Shown piece after piece: positions 1 through 9,507 of a stretch of 64,000 nt of DNA. The DNA is from Psychrobacter sp. UBA3483. Lineage in GTDB: Bacteria > Pseudomonadota > Gammaproteobacteria > Pseudomonadales > Moraxellaceae. Position 1 is the first letter of the stretch, and each line of letters begins with the position of its first letter. The position numbers and the translations under genes are program-made. The stretch spans positions 1 through 64,000 of the forward strand of contig NZ_DFQS01000043.1 in NCBI RefSeq assembly GCF_002377905.1, given 5' to 3'. The notes under the pieces were generated by a model, which did not search any database, had not been told where the DNA came from, and saw nothing but the letters and a program-made list of their open reading frames with translations.

Positions 1-2
1 AT

Positions 3-284
3 ATATTTTGGGTTTGGTATAATATTGAGCTCAAGGTATTTGAGAGTTACAAACAGCACAATATTAAAGAGCTGCTCGATTATGGCTTGAATGTCAGCGT
101 CAACTCTGATGACCCTGCTTATTTTAAAGGCTATATGAATCAAAACTTTATCAATATATGTGACAATCTGCCTCTGACAGAAAACGATATCGTTACTTTG
201 GTAAAAAACTCTTTTAGATCTTCATTTATAGATAATGAATTAAAAGAGCAATACTTAGCGCGAGTGGATCTTGCTCTCCGGTAG
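3..284 (+). pseudogene. C-terminal remnant of adenosine/adenine deaminase
   Basis: The open frame reads from the left edge to a stop at 284. From about position 21 it matches the C-terminal part of adenosine/adenine deaminases: NIELKVF, then LLDYGLNVSVNSDDPAYF, where the SDDP segment carries the metal-binding aspartate of the family. The six codons before it (IFWVWY) do not resemble the family's usual TVCPLS segment. The gene therefore appears to have lost its N-terminal two thirds rather than simply being cut by the window edge. Without upstream sequence this cannot be settled; an intact gene with an unusual segment is the alternative. A hairpin terminator follows directly. Confidence 0.55.
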
Positions 285-311
285 AAGTGATTAAAGATAT
301 TTTCAATGATT

Positions 312-352
312 AAGGCTTAACGGTTATATAAATCGTTAAGCCTTTTTCTTTT
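312..352 (+). terminator. Rho-independent terminator after the deaminase remnant
   Basis: The 11-bp perfect stem AAGGCTTAACG (312-322) / CGTTAAGCCTT (334-344) has an 11-nt loop and is followed by a T-rich run. It lies just past the deaminase stop and just before the convergent sirtuin gene. Confidence 0.85.
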
Positions 353-377
353 TTACAAAGTGCTTTTTAGGTGATAG

Positions 378-1178
378 CTACATGGCCGTAATTTTTTGGA
401 TTAATAACGGCATAATAATCCCAGCCTTTTCTGCTAAGGTAATATCAACGATAGTATTCGGTGTTGGATGTGGGTTTATCTCGATGATTTTAGCGCCGTT
501 TTCTTTTGCCAATTGCGCTAGGCCTGCCGCAGGATAAACGAGGCTTGAGGTGCCAATACTCATAAAGACCTCACAATTGGCTGCCGCGTCCTCTGCTGTC
601 TGCCATGCTTGTACGGGCAGCGCTTCGCCAAACCACACGATATCAGGGCGTATATAGCCATCACAATGTGAGCAAGTAATCAAAGTGTCACTATAATCTA
701 GGGTATCGGCACTGCTATATGAGCCTCTAGATTGCGCTTGGTAGGGCGCATCGCATTGACTGCAGCGATTTTGCCAAAGATTGCCATGTAAATGGGTGAC
801 ATTACTACCAGCCTGCTCATGCAAATCGTCGACATTTTGGCTAATAAGCGTCAATTGCTGCTCGGTAGATTGGCTATGATATTGCCACTGCGCTAAAGCA
901 TCATGAGCAGGGTTCGGTTTTTTCTCAGCGACCAACTGCCGGCGCCACTGATACCATGACCACACCAGTTTTGGGTCGCGAGCAAAAGCCTCAGGCGTTG
1001 CCAAGTCCTCAGCCACATAATTTTCCCAAAGGCCTGTTTGCTTATCTCGAAACGTTGGAATGCCGCTTTCTGCTGAAATACCAGCGCCCGTTAAAATACA
1101 GATGCGCTGTTTTGAGCCCAGCAATTTGGCAGCGCCTTCGACTTCGGCTATTAACGCAGGTGATAATTCTGTTAACAT
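378..1178 (-). CDS. cobB: NAD-dependent protein deacylase, class III sirtuin
   Basis: Sir2-family enzyme of 266 aa that removes acyl groups from lysines using NAD. The NAD-binding motif GAGISAESGIPTFRD is at residues 31-45, QNVD at 114-117 and the catalytic His in HLHG at 131. Four zinc cysteines sit at about 139, 142, 169 and 172. Tyr76 and Arg79 (WYQWRR) match the Tyr/Arg pair that in class III sirtuins binds succinyl or malonyl groups, so desuccinylase activity is likely besides deacetylation. The gene is convergent with the deaminase remnant and divergent from the next small membrane-protein gene. Family assignment is firm; the acyl preference is inferred from the two residues. Confidence 0.93.
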   Translation of the reverse strand: MLTELSPALIAEVEGAAKLLGSKQRICILTGAGISAESGIPTFRDKQTGLWENYVAEDLATPEAFARDPKLVWSWYQWRRQLVAEKKPNPAHDALAQWQYHSQSTEQQLTLISQNVDDLHEQAGSNVTHLHGNLWQNRCSQCDAPYQAQSRGSYSSADTLDYSDTLITCSHCDGYIRPDIVWFGEALPVQAWQTAEDAAANCEVFMSIGTSSLVYPAAGLAQLAKENGAKIIEINPHPTPNTIVDITLAEKAGIIMPLLIQKITAM

Positions 1179-1213
1179 GAGCCATCCCTTTTTAAGATTG
1201 GATATAGACTTCT

Positions 1214-1579
1214 ATGATAGATGGTATTTGGTGGCTTGTCATATTGCTCGCGGTTGTCATCGGACTATGGGTATTGGCAAAATCGCGCGCGCCTAAAACT
1301 GCCGATAAGCACAACCTAAAGTCGGGGCACGCAAAAACACCACTCAATGATGCGCTACAAAAAACTGCAGAATTGGTTAAGCAGTACTTTCCTGACTACC
1401 GTGTCAACCGTAAAGCCAATCATTTACTGATTAGCAAGCAAGATAAAAAAGTGGCTATGATTACCATTGATAAAAAGCTTGACGCCGGTCAGCGCCGTTT
1501 GGGAGACGTACCCGTGATTAATTATCACCGTGTCCCCAGCCGCACTCAGCTAACAGCGAATTTGCAAGATGCAGAATAA
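1214..1579 (+). CDS. Small membrane-anchored protein of unknown function
   Basis: This 121-aa protein has one N-terminal membrane helix (about residues 5-22, WWLVILLAVVIGLWVLA) followed by a basic soluble part rich in Lys and Arg. I do not recognise a named family. It starts 35 bp from the divergent sirtuin start, so the two may share a control region. The helix at the very N-terminus with a charged remainder suggests a type II inner-membrane anchor with the rest in the periplasm or cytoplasm; orientation is not certain. Confidence 0.6.
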   Translation: MIDGIWWLVILLAVVIGLWVLAKSRAPKTADKHNLKSGHAKTPLNDALQKTAELVKQYFPDYRVNRKANHLLISKQDKKVAMITIDKKLDAGQRRLGDVPVINYHRVPSRTQLTANLQDAE

Positions 1580-1785
1580 TTTTATAAGTTTGAATGTAGA
1601 ATATCGACGTGTACGAGTATGGTAGAGAAGGCTATTAGGTAAATTTAACAACTTTATATACAACATTTTATCATTGTTAACGCACAGTGATAGGCCGCAG
1701 TTAAGAGCGTAACGCCTTGCTGTTAAAGTGTTATGAGATAATAGGTAGGACTAGAAAAGGGTAAAACATGAGTGATTATGATGAT

Positions 1786-1862
1786 TGGTGCGCTCGGCGG
1801 GAATCGAACCCACGACCCTCGGCTTCGGAGACCGATACTCTATCCAACTGAGCTACGAGCGC
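1786..1862 (-). tRNA. tRNA-Arg(CCG)
   Basis: The reverse strand folds into a complete 77-nt cloverleaf. The acceptor stem is GCGCTCG/CGAGCGC with an encoded ACCA end, the D-arm is AGCTCAGTTGGATAGAGT, and the anticodon loop CTCCGAA gives CCG. The T-arm contains GGTTCGATTCC. It should read the CGG arginine codon. Confidence 0.97.
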
Positions 1863-2146
1863 GTCATTTAGCGACTAAATCTCAACTAATGCCATGATAT
1901 ATAACTATGGGTAATTAGCCGTTATTAGAACGATAAGGCGTCTAAAAATTAAGACCGCTTAGTCTAACAAATAAAAGTCATAAAGCCAATGAATGAAGAC
2001 CGCTATTGACGTTTTTTAAGAAAAAACACCATAGTCGGCAAACAGGCATGGCAATCTACCTGTCTTTTCCCTTATAATGTCAGGGAGAATTCATATTTAT
2101 AATCACCGATTACAAGCGCGCCCGTATGCGGGATGGCTGTTTGCTA

Positions 2147-2168
2147 TTGATAACTGCTTGGTTATCAA
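2147..2168 (+). promoter_or_regulatory. Hairpin just upstream of a strong ribosome-binding site
   Basis: TTGATAAC (2147-2154) and GTTATCAA (2161-2168) form a perfect 8-bp stem with a 6-nt loop. It abuts AAGGAGG at about 2167-2173, so folding could affect translation of the short ORF and the cytochrome gene downstream. There is no T-tract, so it is not a terminator. Confidence 0.45.
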
Positions 2169-2183
2169 AGGAGGACAAACAGA

Positions 2184-2219
2184 ATGTCCAAGTCGTGTCG
2201 GCCCTTGTATACGCAATAA
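2184..2219 (+). CDS. Possible 11-codon leader peptide before the cytochrome gene
   Basis: An ATG preceded by a near-perfect AAGGAGG ribosome-binding site opens an 11-codon frame (MSKSCRPLYTQ) that stops 13 bp before the cytochrome c start. The cytochrome start itself has only a weak ribosome-binding sequence. This suggests a translated leader with coupling or re-initiation. Length and position are all that support it; it resembles no known attenuator peptide. Confidence 0.35.
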   Translation: MSKSCRPLYTQ

Positions 2220-2232
2220 GAGAACGTGACGA

Positions 2233-2910
2233 ATGAGAAAAGTAGTTATGTTATCGGCAGCTGCCATTCTAGGAATCGCTAGTATCGCTGTGAGCCAAGC
2301 CGAAAGTGTTGTAGACACGCCTGTAACCGTATCAGATGTCGCAGAAGGGCAAGAGGTTGTCGATAACTTGCCTGAAAAATTGGGTGACGATACCAAAGCT
2401 GCTGCCGATACCACAGACGGCGCTGCAGCTACTGATGAAGCTGCGGCAGCAGACGCAAGCACTGCCGAGGCGCCCGCTGAAGAAACAGCCGCTGCTGCAC
2501 CTGCGGCTGAAGAAGAGCCTATCCCGCAAGATACGCCACAAGTACAAAAGCTCATCGCTTTGTATCCTAACTTGATTGCTCGTATTCAGCCGGTTGCTAA
2601 AGTCTGTTTTGAAGACGACGAAGTGTGCGACGTCACTGCACGTTCTGCAGGTCCAGCAGCAGGCGATGGTCCGCGTGATGGTAAAGCCGTTTACAGCGCT
2701 GTCTGCCAAACGTGTCACGCATCAGGCTTACTTGGCTCGCCTATGCTAGGTGATGCTGGCGCTTGGGGAGCTCGTATCGCTAAAGGTAAAGATACCTTGT
2801 ATACCCATGCTATCAACGGCTTTAACGCTATGCCTGCCAAAGGCGGCGCTGATATTCCTGATGAAGAAGTACAAAACGCAGTGGATTATATGGTTGGTGA
2901 AGCAAGCTAA
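2233..2910 (+). CDS. Cytochrome c5-like periplasmic c-type cytochrome
   Basis: This 225-aa secreted mono-haem protein carries electrons in the periplasm. A signal peptide covers residues 1-23 (cleavage after SQA). An Ala/Glu/Asp-rich low-complexity linker spans about 45-98, and the class I cytochrome domain fills the C-terminal third. The haem site CQTCH is at 158-162 and the probable axial Met in NAMPAKGG is at about 200, a cytochrome c5 pattern. Two more cysteines at 125 and 132 may form a disulphide. The long acidic linker is unusual for c5, which is normally only about 100 aa; it probably tethers or extends the haem domain. Confidence 0.88.
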   Translation: MRKVVMLSAAAILGIASIAVSQAESVVDTPVTVSDVAEGQEVVDNLPEKLGDDTKAAADTTDGAAATDEAAAADASTAEAPAEETAAAAPAAEEEPIPQDTPQVQKLIALYPNLIARIQPVAKVCFEDDEVCDVTARSAGPAAGDGPRDGKAVYSAVCQTCHASGLLGSPMLGDAGAWGARIAKGKDTLYTHAINGFNAMPAKGGADIPDEEVQNAVDYMVGEAS

Positions 2911-3080
2911 TTTAATTGGCTGACTTATATGCAACAGTAATAAAAAACAGCAGGAGACGGTAAAGTAGTTATCGTCTTCTATTTTGCTTTTTTATCATTA
3001 TTCTGCTTAATATAGTCAAAATATTCTAAAAACGCTACAGTATTGCGGATAACAGCAATCATATATAGAAGCTTATAGAG

Positions 3081-3114
3081 CGCCTATTTCATCTAATGAG
3101 GTAGGCGTTTTTTT
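3081..3114 (+). terminator. Rho-independent terminator
   Basis: CGCCTATTTC (3081-3090) pairs with GAGGTAGGCG (3098-3107) through ten pairs, two of them G-U. Seven Ts follow. It lies in the 390-bp gap between the cytochrome and ABC-transporter genes; the rest of that gap holds nothing else I can identify apart from the AT-rich approach to the next start. Confidence 0.75.
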
Positions 3115-3299
3115 GTGGGCGACGATTGATATTATTAATAACGTGGTTATATCATCCTAACGTTGAAATCGCCTGCCATGAGCCTCACATTAAGACACTA
3201 GACTCGTATTAAGATACGAAAGCAAATAGTAGAAAAACCAATCTCCCTAAATCGTCTTCTATATTCCTTTATAGATACATCATTAATAAAGAGGTATTC

Positions 3300-4247
3300 A
3301 TGTCTGAGGTGCCAGCGCTATCTATTCAGAACCTATCTAAAACCTATGGCAACGGGTTTTCGGCATTAAAAGATGTCAGCTTGACAGTGCCACAAGGTGG
3401 ATTTTTTGCGCTCCTTGGGCCAAATGGTGCGGGCAAATCAACGATGATTGGTATCATTAGCTCACTGTTTAAGCCAACGGCGGGTAGTGTGCATATCTTT
3501 GGTACCGACTTATTGGCTGAACCTTCAAAGGCCAAGCAGTTTTTGGGCGTGGTACCGCAAGAATTTAACTTCAATCAGTTTGAAAAAGTTGAAGATATTT
3601 TGATTACTCAAGCCGGCTATTTTGGTATTGCGGCGAAAGAATCCAAACCACGGGCAGAAAAACTGCTCAAGGCATTGGGTTTATGGGATAAGCGCGATAA
3701 TAAGGCGCGAGAGCTGTCAGGCGGTATGAAGCGCCGATTGATGATTGCGCGCGCCTTGATTCATAAACCAAAGCTATTGATTCTTGACGAACCAACGGCT
3801 GGGGTCGATATCGAGCTGCGCCGTTCGATGTGGGAGTTTATGCAGCAGATTAACATTGAAGAAAATACCACGATTATTTTGACCACCCATTATTTGGAAG
3901 AAGCAGAGCAGCTTTGTAAGCGTATCGCTATCTTAGATCATGGCGAAATTCGTATTAATACGGAAATGAAAGATTTACTTGCGCAGTTATCGGTCGAAAC
4001 TTTTGTCTTTGATTTAGCAACGCCATTGACCAAACAAATTGCTTTAACAGGGGTCACTGATACGCTACAGCCCGATGATTTAACGCTTGAGGTGACATTG
4101 ACCGAAGGTGAGTCGCTAAACGGTGTCTTTGAGCAGTTGTCTAAGCAAGGCGTTTTGGTGGCGAGCATGCGTAATAAAGCCAACCGCTTAGAAGAGCTGT
4201 TTATGCGCTTGGTCGATAAAAGCTTGCATGAACCTTTGAGCTCGTAG
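3300..4247 (+). CDS. ABC transporter ATP-binding protein (YadG type)
   Basis: 315-aa ATPase subunit of an ABC-2 type exporter. Walker A GPNGAGKST is at residues 40-48, the signature LSGGM at 139-143, Walker B LLILDEP at 159-165, followed by the switch histidine in TTHYLEEAEQL. A C-terminal extension of about 90 aa follows the nucleotide-binding domain, as in YadG/CcmA-like proteins. The permease gene follows after 132 bp on the same strand, so the two form one system. The substrate is unknown; the E. coli YadGH counterpart is also of uncertain function. Confidence 0.92.
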   Translation: MSEVPALSIQNLSKTYGNGFSALKDVSLTVPQGGFFALLGPNGAGKSTMIGIISSLFKPTAGSVHIFGTDLLAEPSKAKQFLGVVPQEFNFNQFEKVEDILITQAGYFGIAAKESKPRAEKLLKALGLWDKRDNKARELSGGMKRRLMIARALIHKPKLLILDEPTAGVDIELRRSMWEFMQQINIEENTTIILTTHYLEEAEQLCKRIAILDHGEIRINTEMKDLLAQLSVETFVFDLATPLTKQIALTGVTDTLQPDDLTLEVTLTEGESLNGVFEQLSKQGVLVASMRNKANRLEELFMRLVDKSLHEPLSS

Positions 4248-4379
4248 GCTGTTTTATTCATAATTTTCCAATTTACCCAGATAAATAGACCACTACAAAT
4301 ATAGCAACCATATAGGCAACACTGCGGGCAATGATAGCGTTTTGATATTAGCCCGCAGATTGCTTAGGAGAGATAACGC

Positions 4380-5153
4380 ATGAACTTCGCACAACGCTGG
4401 ATTGCTTTTCGCACCCTGCTGATTAAAGAGATTCGCCGCATATTACGCATTTGGCCGCAGACATTATTGCCGCCAGTCATTACGATGAGCCTGTATTTTG
4501 TCATCTTTGGTAAAATGATCGGTTCGCGCGTGGGCGAGATGGGCGGTGTGCCATACATGCAGTTTATCGTGCCCGGTTTGATTATGATGGCAATTATCAC
4601 CAACAGTTACTCAAACGTGGTTTCGAGCTTTTTTAGTGCTAAGTTTCACTCGAGCATTGAGGAGCTGTTGGTATCTCCAATCTCTAAGCACGCTATTTTG
4701 ACGGGTTATATCAGTGGCGGTATTTTCCGCGGACTGGCGGTTGGGGTCATCGTCTTTATTGTGGCGTTATTTTTTACCAAGCTGGGTATTGAGCACTTAT
4801 TTATCACCTTATTTACGGTGATTGGCACCTCGGTTTTATTCTCGCTTGGCGGCTTTATCAACGCCGTATTTGCGCGCTCATTTGATGATATTTCTATTAT
4901 TCCAAGCTTTGTGTTGACGCCGCTGACCTATCTTGGCGGGGTGTTTTATTCGATGGAAAATTTATCGCCATTTTGGCAAAATATTTCACTGTTAAACCCA
5001 ATTGTCTATATGGTGAACTCTTTCCGCTACGGCATTCTTGGCTATTCTGATGTCAATGTGTGGTATTCGATGGCAGCTATTTTTGCTTTTTGCGTCATTT
5101 TTTATATCATCTCTTATCGACTGTTAAGTGATGGTTCGCGTATTCGTTTATAA
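4380..5153 (+). CDS. ABC-2 type transporter permease (YadH type)
   Basis: This 257-aa inner-membrane protein has about six predicted helices, with clear segments near residues 30-50, 65-85, 110-132, 138-165, 175-190 and 230-250. The region LTPLTYLGGVFYSMENLSPF, followed by LNPIVYMVNSFRYGILGY, is typical of ABC-2 permeases of the YadH/drug-exporter group. It is preceded by AGGAGA. It pairs with the ATPase encoded upstream; together they probably export a lipid, glycan or drug-like compound, but nothing here decides which. Confidence 0.92.
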   Translation: MNFAQRWIAFRTLLIKEIRRILRIWPQTLLPPVITMSLYFVIFGKMIGSRVGEMGGVPYMQFIVPGLIMMAIITNSYSNVVSSFFSAKFHSSIEELLVSPISKHAILTGYISGGIFRGLAVGVIVFIVALFFTKLGIEHLFITLFTVIGTSVLFSLGGFINAVFARSFDDISIIPSFVLTPLTYLGGVFYSMENLSPFWQNISLLNPIVYMVNSFRYGILGYSDVNVWYSMAAIFAFCVIFYIISYRLLSDGSRIRL

Positions 5154-5218
5154 GCTGCTGTGAACGCTACTATCTCTAACATTTTAACTATCATCAGTTT
5201 TACTATTAGGAAGTACTC

Positions 5219-6106
5219 ATGAGTATTCACGGTATTTTAGGCGAACAAACCACTGATTATCCAACTGAGTATAGTCCCGAGACTTTATATCCGATAGCGC
5301 GTAGTCTAGGCCGCGACGTTATCGGCTGGCAAGACGATAAGCTAGCAGTGGGCGTCGATTGGTGGCACGCCTTCGAGCTGTCTTGGCTCAATCCTCAAGG
5401 TGTTTCGCAAGTGGCGATTGCGCGCTTTGCTATTCCTGCCCGCTCACCATTTATCGTCGAATCAAAATCACTTAAGCTGTATTTGAACAGTATCAACTTT
5501 ACTGAATTTGCTAGCTGGGACGAGGTGCAAACGCTGATTACTAAAGATTTATCAGCATGCGTACAAGCAGAAGTAGCCGTTGAGTTATTTGGCTTAGATG
5601 ATGACTTGAACAATAAAAGAACAGGCTTATTGATTGCTCAACCTGAAGGCGTTTGTATTGATGAGGCACTTGCCAATAGTAGCGAGAAAGTAGCGCTAAC
5701 GAAACATCCTAACGCGTCATTGCTAAAGAGCAAGGCAGATGATAATAATGTAGCAAGCGGCAATACGGCGGAAGTTGCGCAGCCTTATACTTTTTATTCT
5801 AATTTGCTGCGCAGTAATTGTCCGGTGACCAATCAGCCAGATTGGGGTACGTTAGCGGTTTCGATTACTAGTAATAAAGTAGTCGATGCAGCGAGCATGC
5901 TGCGTTATGTTTTAAGTTTCCGTCAGCATAATGGCTTTCACGAGCAGTGTGTCGAGCAAATATTTGCTGATTTAAGCAAACATTATGAGCCAAGCGAGTT
6001 GATGGTTCGTGCGTGGTATACACGTCGCGGCGGTATCGATATCAATCCTTGCCGCGTCAGTGATATAAAACTATTACCGCAGCCAAGCCGCTTAATTCGC
6101 CAGTAA
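5219..6106 (+). CDS. queF: NADPH-dependent 7-cyano-7-deazaguanine reductase
   Basis: QueF reduces preQ0 to preQ1 in the pathway to queuosine in tRNA. The 295-aa length fits the long, two-domain (E. coli-like) form. The substrate-binding ESKSLKLYLNS motif is at residues 81-91 and the catalytic cysteine is C201 in LLRSNCPVTNQPDWG. The C-terminal half carries the tunnelling-fold sequence FHEQCVEQIF. A poorly conserved insertion at about 150-190 (Asn/Ser/Lys-rich) accounts for the extra length. QueG, the last enzyme of the same pathway, is also encoded in this window near 62 kb, but the two are not linked in an operon. Confidence 0.96.
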   Translation: MSIHGILGEQTTDYPTEYSPETLYPIARSLGRDVIGWQDDKLAVGVDWWHAFELSWLNPQGVSQVAIARFAIPARSPFIVESKSLKLYLNSINFTEFASWDEVQTLITKDLSACVQAEVAVELFGLDDDLNNKRTGLLIAQPEGVCIDEALANSSEKVALTKHPNASLLKSKADDNNVASGNTAEVAQPYTFYSNLLRSNCPVTNQPDWGTLAVSITSNKVVDAASMLRYVLSFRQHNGFHEQCVEQIFADLSKHYEPSELMVRAWYTRRGGIDINPCRVSDIKLLPQPSRLIRQ

Positions 6107-6149
6107 GGTAATGGTTTTATTTAAATCGGTTTTGTAGCATTCAACTGAT

Positions 6150-6186
6150 AAAAAAGCGCCTATCTGAATCAGATAGGCGCTTTTTT
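6150..6186. terminator. Bidirectional terminator between queF and proS
   Basis: A near-perfect palindrome, AAAAAAGCGCCTATCT and its complement, with a short loop lies between the convergent queF and proS genes. It has a T-run on each strand, so it can end transcription from both sides. Confidence 0.9.
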
Positions 6187-6208
6187 ATTGAGCAAGTTTT
6201 ATCAAAAA

Positions 6209-7927
6209 CTATTTGCCGCTTACTTTCGCCATCACTTCTTCACGGCTCAGCATTTGCTTTTCCGTTTCGCGGCGATTGACGTATTCGTATTTGCCTTCAG
6301 CCAAGTTACGGTCTGAAACCACGATACGATGCGGTATACCAATCAATTCAAGATCGGCAAACTTCACGCCAGGACGCTCGTTACGGTCATCTAGCAAGAC
6401 GTTAACACCTTGGGCTTTTAGCTCTTCATACAGCGCGGTCGCCGTCTGCATGACGGTGTCTTCTTTTGACTTCATCGGTATGATAGCGACTTCAAACGGC
6501 GCAATTGAATCGTCAACGCTTGGCGTTTGTGGCCACATGATACCGTTTTCATCGTTGTTCTGCTCGATAGCCGCCGCGATGATACGACTAACCCCAATAC
6601 CGTAGCAACCCATCATCATGGTCACGGGCTTGCCATCTTCACCAGAAACGGTTGCATTCATCGCTTGCGAGTATTTATCACCCAACTGGAAGATATGACC
6701 GACTTCGATGCCGCGCTTGATTTTTAGGCTGCCTTTACCATCAGGAGAGGGATCGCCTTCTTGTACATTGCGCACATCAACGACGCGGGTAATGCTCGCA
6801 TCACGCGCCCAGTTCATACCGATGGTATGTTTATTGACTTCATTTGCACCCGAGACAAAATCTGACAAAGACGCTGCAGAGCGATCGACAAATACGGGCA
6901 TATCCAAATCAACGCCGATATAGCCTTTATGCAAACCAGCGGCTTTGAGTTCTTCATCAGAAGCCATCGTTAGCGGTACATTGGCTTCTTCGATTTTCTC
7001 CGCTTTAATGGTATTGAGCTGATGGTCACCGCGTAAGACAATCGCGATTAATTGCGCCTCATCATCTTCGGTATGACCGTGGACGATTAAGGTTTTTACC
7101 GTGGTTTCTAAGGGTACGCCTAGATGCTCGGCAACCATTTTACAACTGGTCATGTTTTCTGTTAAAACATCTTCGCGCGCCATTTTTGGTGGTTGACGCT
7201 CAGCGGTGCTGACCGATTCGGCAAGCTCAACGTTGGCTGCATAATCAGAAACGTCAGAGAAAGCGATATCATCTTCACCGCTGTCTGCCAACACATGAAA
7301 CTCATGCGACGCAAAACCGCCGATAGAACCGGTATCCGCTTGCACGGCACGGAAATCTAAGCCTAAACGGGTAAAGATGCGCGTATAAGCGTCATACATC
7401 TCATGGTAAGTCTTGGCGAGTGACGCTTGGTCAGCGTGGAATGAATAAGCGTCTTTCATGGTAAATTCACGCGCACGCATCACACCAAAACGTGGACGAA
7501 TCTCGTCACGGAACTTACCTTGGATTTGGAAAAAGGTAATCGGCAACTGCTTATAACTGCGCAGCTCACCTTGAGCAAGGTTGGTGATGACTTCTTCATG
7601 CGTCGGCCCCAAGACAAAATCGCGGTCGTGACGGTCTTTAAAGCGCAGTAGCTCAGGACCATAGTCATTAAAACGCCCGGTCGTTTGCCAAAGCTCGGCA
7701 GGCTGGGTCATTGGCATCAGCACTTCTTGAGCGCCGACGTTTTGCATCTCTTCGCGAACGATGCGTTCGACTTTTTGCAACACGCGCAGCCCCATCGGCA
7801 ACCAGATATACAATCCAGAAGCGATTTTACGAATAAGACCTGCTCTTACCATTAATTGGCTTGAGGCGATATCAGCGTCGCTGGGCGTTTCTTTTAGCGT
7901 GGCAAACAAAAATTGACTGGCTTTCAT
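6209..7927 (-). CDS. proS: Prolyl-tRNA synthetase
   Basis: Class II synthetase of 572 aa that charges tRNA-Pro. Motif 1 and 2 regions are seen near the N-terminus ([24 protein letters not shown]; then [25 protein letters not shown]). The INS-type editing domain occupies about residues 230-390. Motif 3 ([20 protein letters not shown]) and the anticodon-binding domain follow. This is the bacterial long form, which edits Ala-tRNA-Pro. Start chosen at the ATG giving [18 protein letters not shown], the usual bacterial N-terminus. It faces queF across a shared terminator. Confidence 0.97.
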   Translation of the reverse strand: MKASQFLFATLKETPSDADIASSQLMVRAGLIRKIASGLYIWLPMGLRVLQKVERIVREEMQNVGAQEVLMPMTQPAELWQTTGRFNDYGPELLRFKDRHDRDFVLGPTHEEVITNLAQGELRSYKQLPITFFQIQGKFRDEIRPRFGVMRAREFTMKDAYSFHADQASLAKTYHEMYDAYTRIFTRLGLDFRAVQADTGSIGGFASHEFHVLADSGEDDIAFSDVSDYAANVELAESVSTAERQPPKMAREDVLTENMTSCKMVAEHLGVPLETTVKTLIVHGHTEDDEAQLIAIVLRGDHQLNTIKAEKIEEANVPLTMASDEELKAAGLHKGYIGVDLDMPVFVDRSAASLSDFVSGANEVNKHTIGMNWARDASITRVVDVRNVQEGDPSPDGKGSLKIKRGIEVGHIFQLGDKYSQAMNATVSGEDGKPVTMMMGCYGIGVSRIIAAAIEQNNDENGIMWPQTPSVDDSIAPFEVAIIPMKSKEDTVMQTATALYEELKAQGVNVLLDDRNERPGVKFADLELIGIPHRIVVSDRNLAEGKYEYVNRRETEKQMLSREEVMAKVSGK

Positions 7928-8603
7928 AAATAAAGCGGAACCTTATCAACGATAAAATAAATAAGAAATAGGAGGATATTGAGCGTGTGCTTTAATGGCC
8001 GACGCAAGCTTACCTTTTATCACTTGGTAATAGTCTAGGACCTGCCTAGCTAAAAAGTACTGCAGCAAGCAGCACGTTATTAGAAAGTGCGTTTATAAAA
8101 CGCCTTACAAAAAGGGTGGAACTTTTGTTTTTGTATGAATACATCGATATTGACAGCGTCATATTTTTAGCAAAAAAGCCAGAAAAATGGCTGCATGCCA
8201 ACATTTTGCTTATACAATCTGACTATGTTAGGTAAAGTTCGCCTAAGACGCAATGACTTTTTGTTGTTTCATCCCAAACATTATATAAACGCGCATATTT
8301 TATTAAAATTAGGACGTTTATGGGGCTAAAAATCAATTACTTTTTGGCAAGTTGACAGTCAAATTTATGCTTAATTGATGCAAAAGAATAATTGGTCACT
8401 TTTCTTGTATAGATAGAGAAGTATAAGTAGTTATTTAAAGACAGTTTGGCGATAGTACAGGGTAAACTTAATTGTGTTGGCGATTGGTAGTAACTGCTTG
8501 AAATCGTTACAAACAAATAGCATTTAAGGTGTACTGTTTAGCAATTAAATACCAGTCAATTCAATGCTGATAACAATTAATATAAAACCTTGAGGTAGTT
8601 TAC
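7928..8603. other. 676-bp intergenic region between divergent genes
   Basis: This AT-rich stretch separates divergent proS and the DUF4230-like gene. It holds a short inverted repeat GCGTTT-ATA-AAACGC at 8089-8103 and a small hairpin AGCCA/TGGCT at about 8178-8193, with no T-tract after either. No convincing ORF or structured RNA gene was found. Promoters for both flanking genes must lie here, but no clear -35/-10 pair stands out. Confidence 0.5.
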
Positions 8604-9344
8604 ATGGTCAACCCTGATAACCGCTCTCCTGCGGGTAGTAATAATGCCAAGCGCCCGCAAGCGAAAAAACCCATCTCCATGCTGTCGTGGCTGGTATTAC
8701 TTATCGGTCTTGCCGCGCTCGCTTTTGCGATTTATAGCCTGCAAAACCTCACCAAGGAAGAACCGATAGAAACCATTACCCGTGAAGGGGTGGTGATGCA
8801 AGTCCAAAAATTAAATCGTTTAGAGACGGTGGCGTTTAGTGTCGATACCGTTATCACTAGCCAAAAACCAGGCAGTTGGATGAAGCTGTGGCAAGATGAG
8901 CAAAAGGGTTTGTTTATTGCACGCGGGCGCGTAGAAGCAGGGATTGATTTGAGTGCATTAACGCCTGAGATGGTACAGGTGGTGCAGCCAGAGATTGATG
9001 TTAACAAGTTACAAAAAGCCGATGCTAATACGCCTGTGTCAATGATGCCGCAAATCAATATCACCTTGCCGCCGTCAGAAATATTTTCTGTTTATTTAGA
9101 CGATATCGAAATCTATGATTGGCAAACGGGCGCTTTTGGTATGATGCAGGTCGATCCAAAGATCTTGCAACAAGCGCAAAGTATGGCGAAAAAAGAAGTG
9201 CTTGAGCGTGCTTGCCGCGGTGATGTGATGAATCTGGCATTAGAAAATGCGCAAACCCAATTGCAGCAGTTATTTTCATTAACCGGTGCAGTCGTGACGG
9301 TCACCACGCAGGGCGCAGGGGCGTGTCAATTGCCAACGACTTAA
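8604..9344 (+). CDS. DUF4230-like membrane-anchored protein
   Basis: This 246-aa protein has a basic N-terminal tail, one membrane helix (about residues 28-47) and a large soluble domain. The pattern LFIARGRVEAGIDLSALTP, then INITLPPSEIF, then a helix ending with AQTQLQQLFSLTG, is what I associate with the DUF4230 family of bacterial membrane proteins. The soluble domain is probably periplasmic. Function is unknown. A shorter gene with a similar N-terminus follows 160 bp downstream. Confidence 0.7.
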   Translation: MVNPDNRSPAGSNNAKRPQAKKPISMLSWLVLLIGLAALAFAIYSLQNLTKEEPIETITREGVVMQVQKLNRLETVAFSVDTVITSQKPGSWMKLWQDEQKGLFIARGRVEAGIDLSALTPEMVQVVQPEIDVNKLQKADANTPVSMMPQINITLPPSEIFSVYLDDIEIYDWQTGAFGMMQVDPKILQQAQSMAKKEVLERACRGDVMNLALENAQTQLQQLFSLTGAVVTVTTQGAGACQLPTT

Positions 9345-9507
9345 TATTTAAAATGGACTAACGAACCGCTACGCTAGTTAACAGATGTCGCTTGAAATTA
9401 TGGGCAATAAGGTTACTATATTATATAGCAGGACTTATTTATTATTGGCGATAGACTTATAAATACTGTCGCTAAAATGAGCTTATATGATATATGAGGT
9501 GGCGCAT

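Noticed and set aside
2103..2718. Long reverse-strand ORFs opposite the cytochrome gene
   Set aside because: They arise from the Ala-rich GC-biased linker of the real gene; the signal peptide and CxxCH on the plus strand settle the coding strand.
2938..2995. Hairpin directly after the cytochrome gene
   Set aside because: The stem around AGCAGGAGACG has several mismatches; the clear terminator is the one at 3081-3114.
7928..8603. T-box or other riboswitch upstream of proS
   Set aside because: No T-box consensus or terminator/antiterminator pair is visible, and T-boxes are not expected in this group of bacteria.
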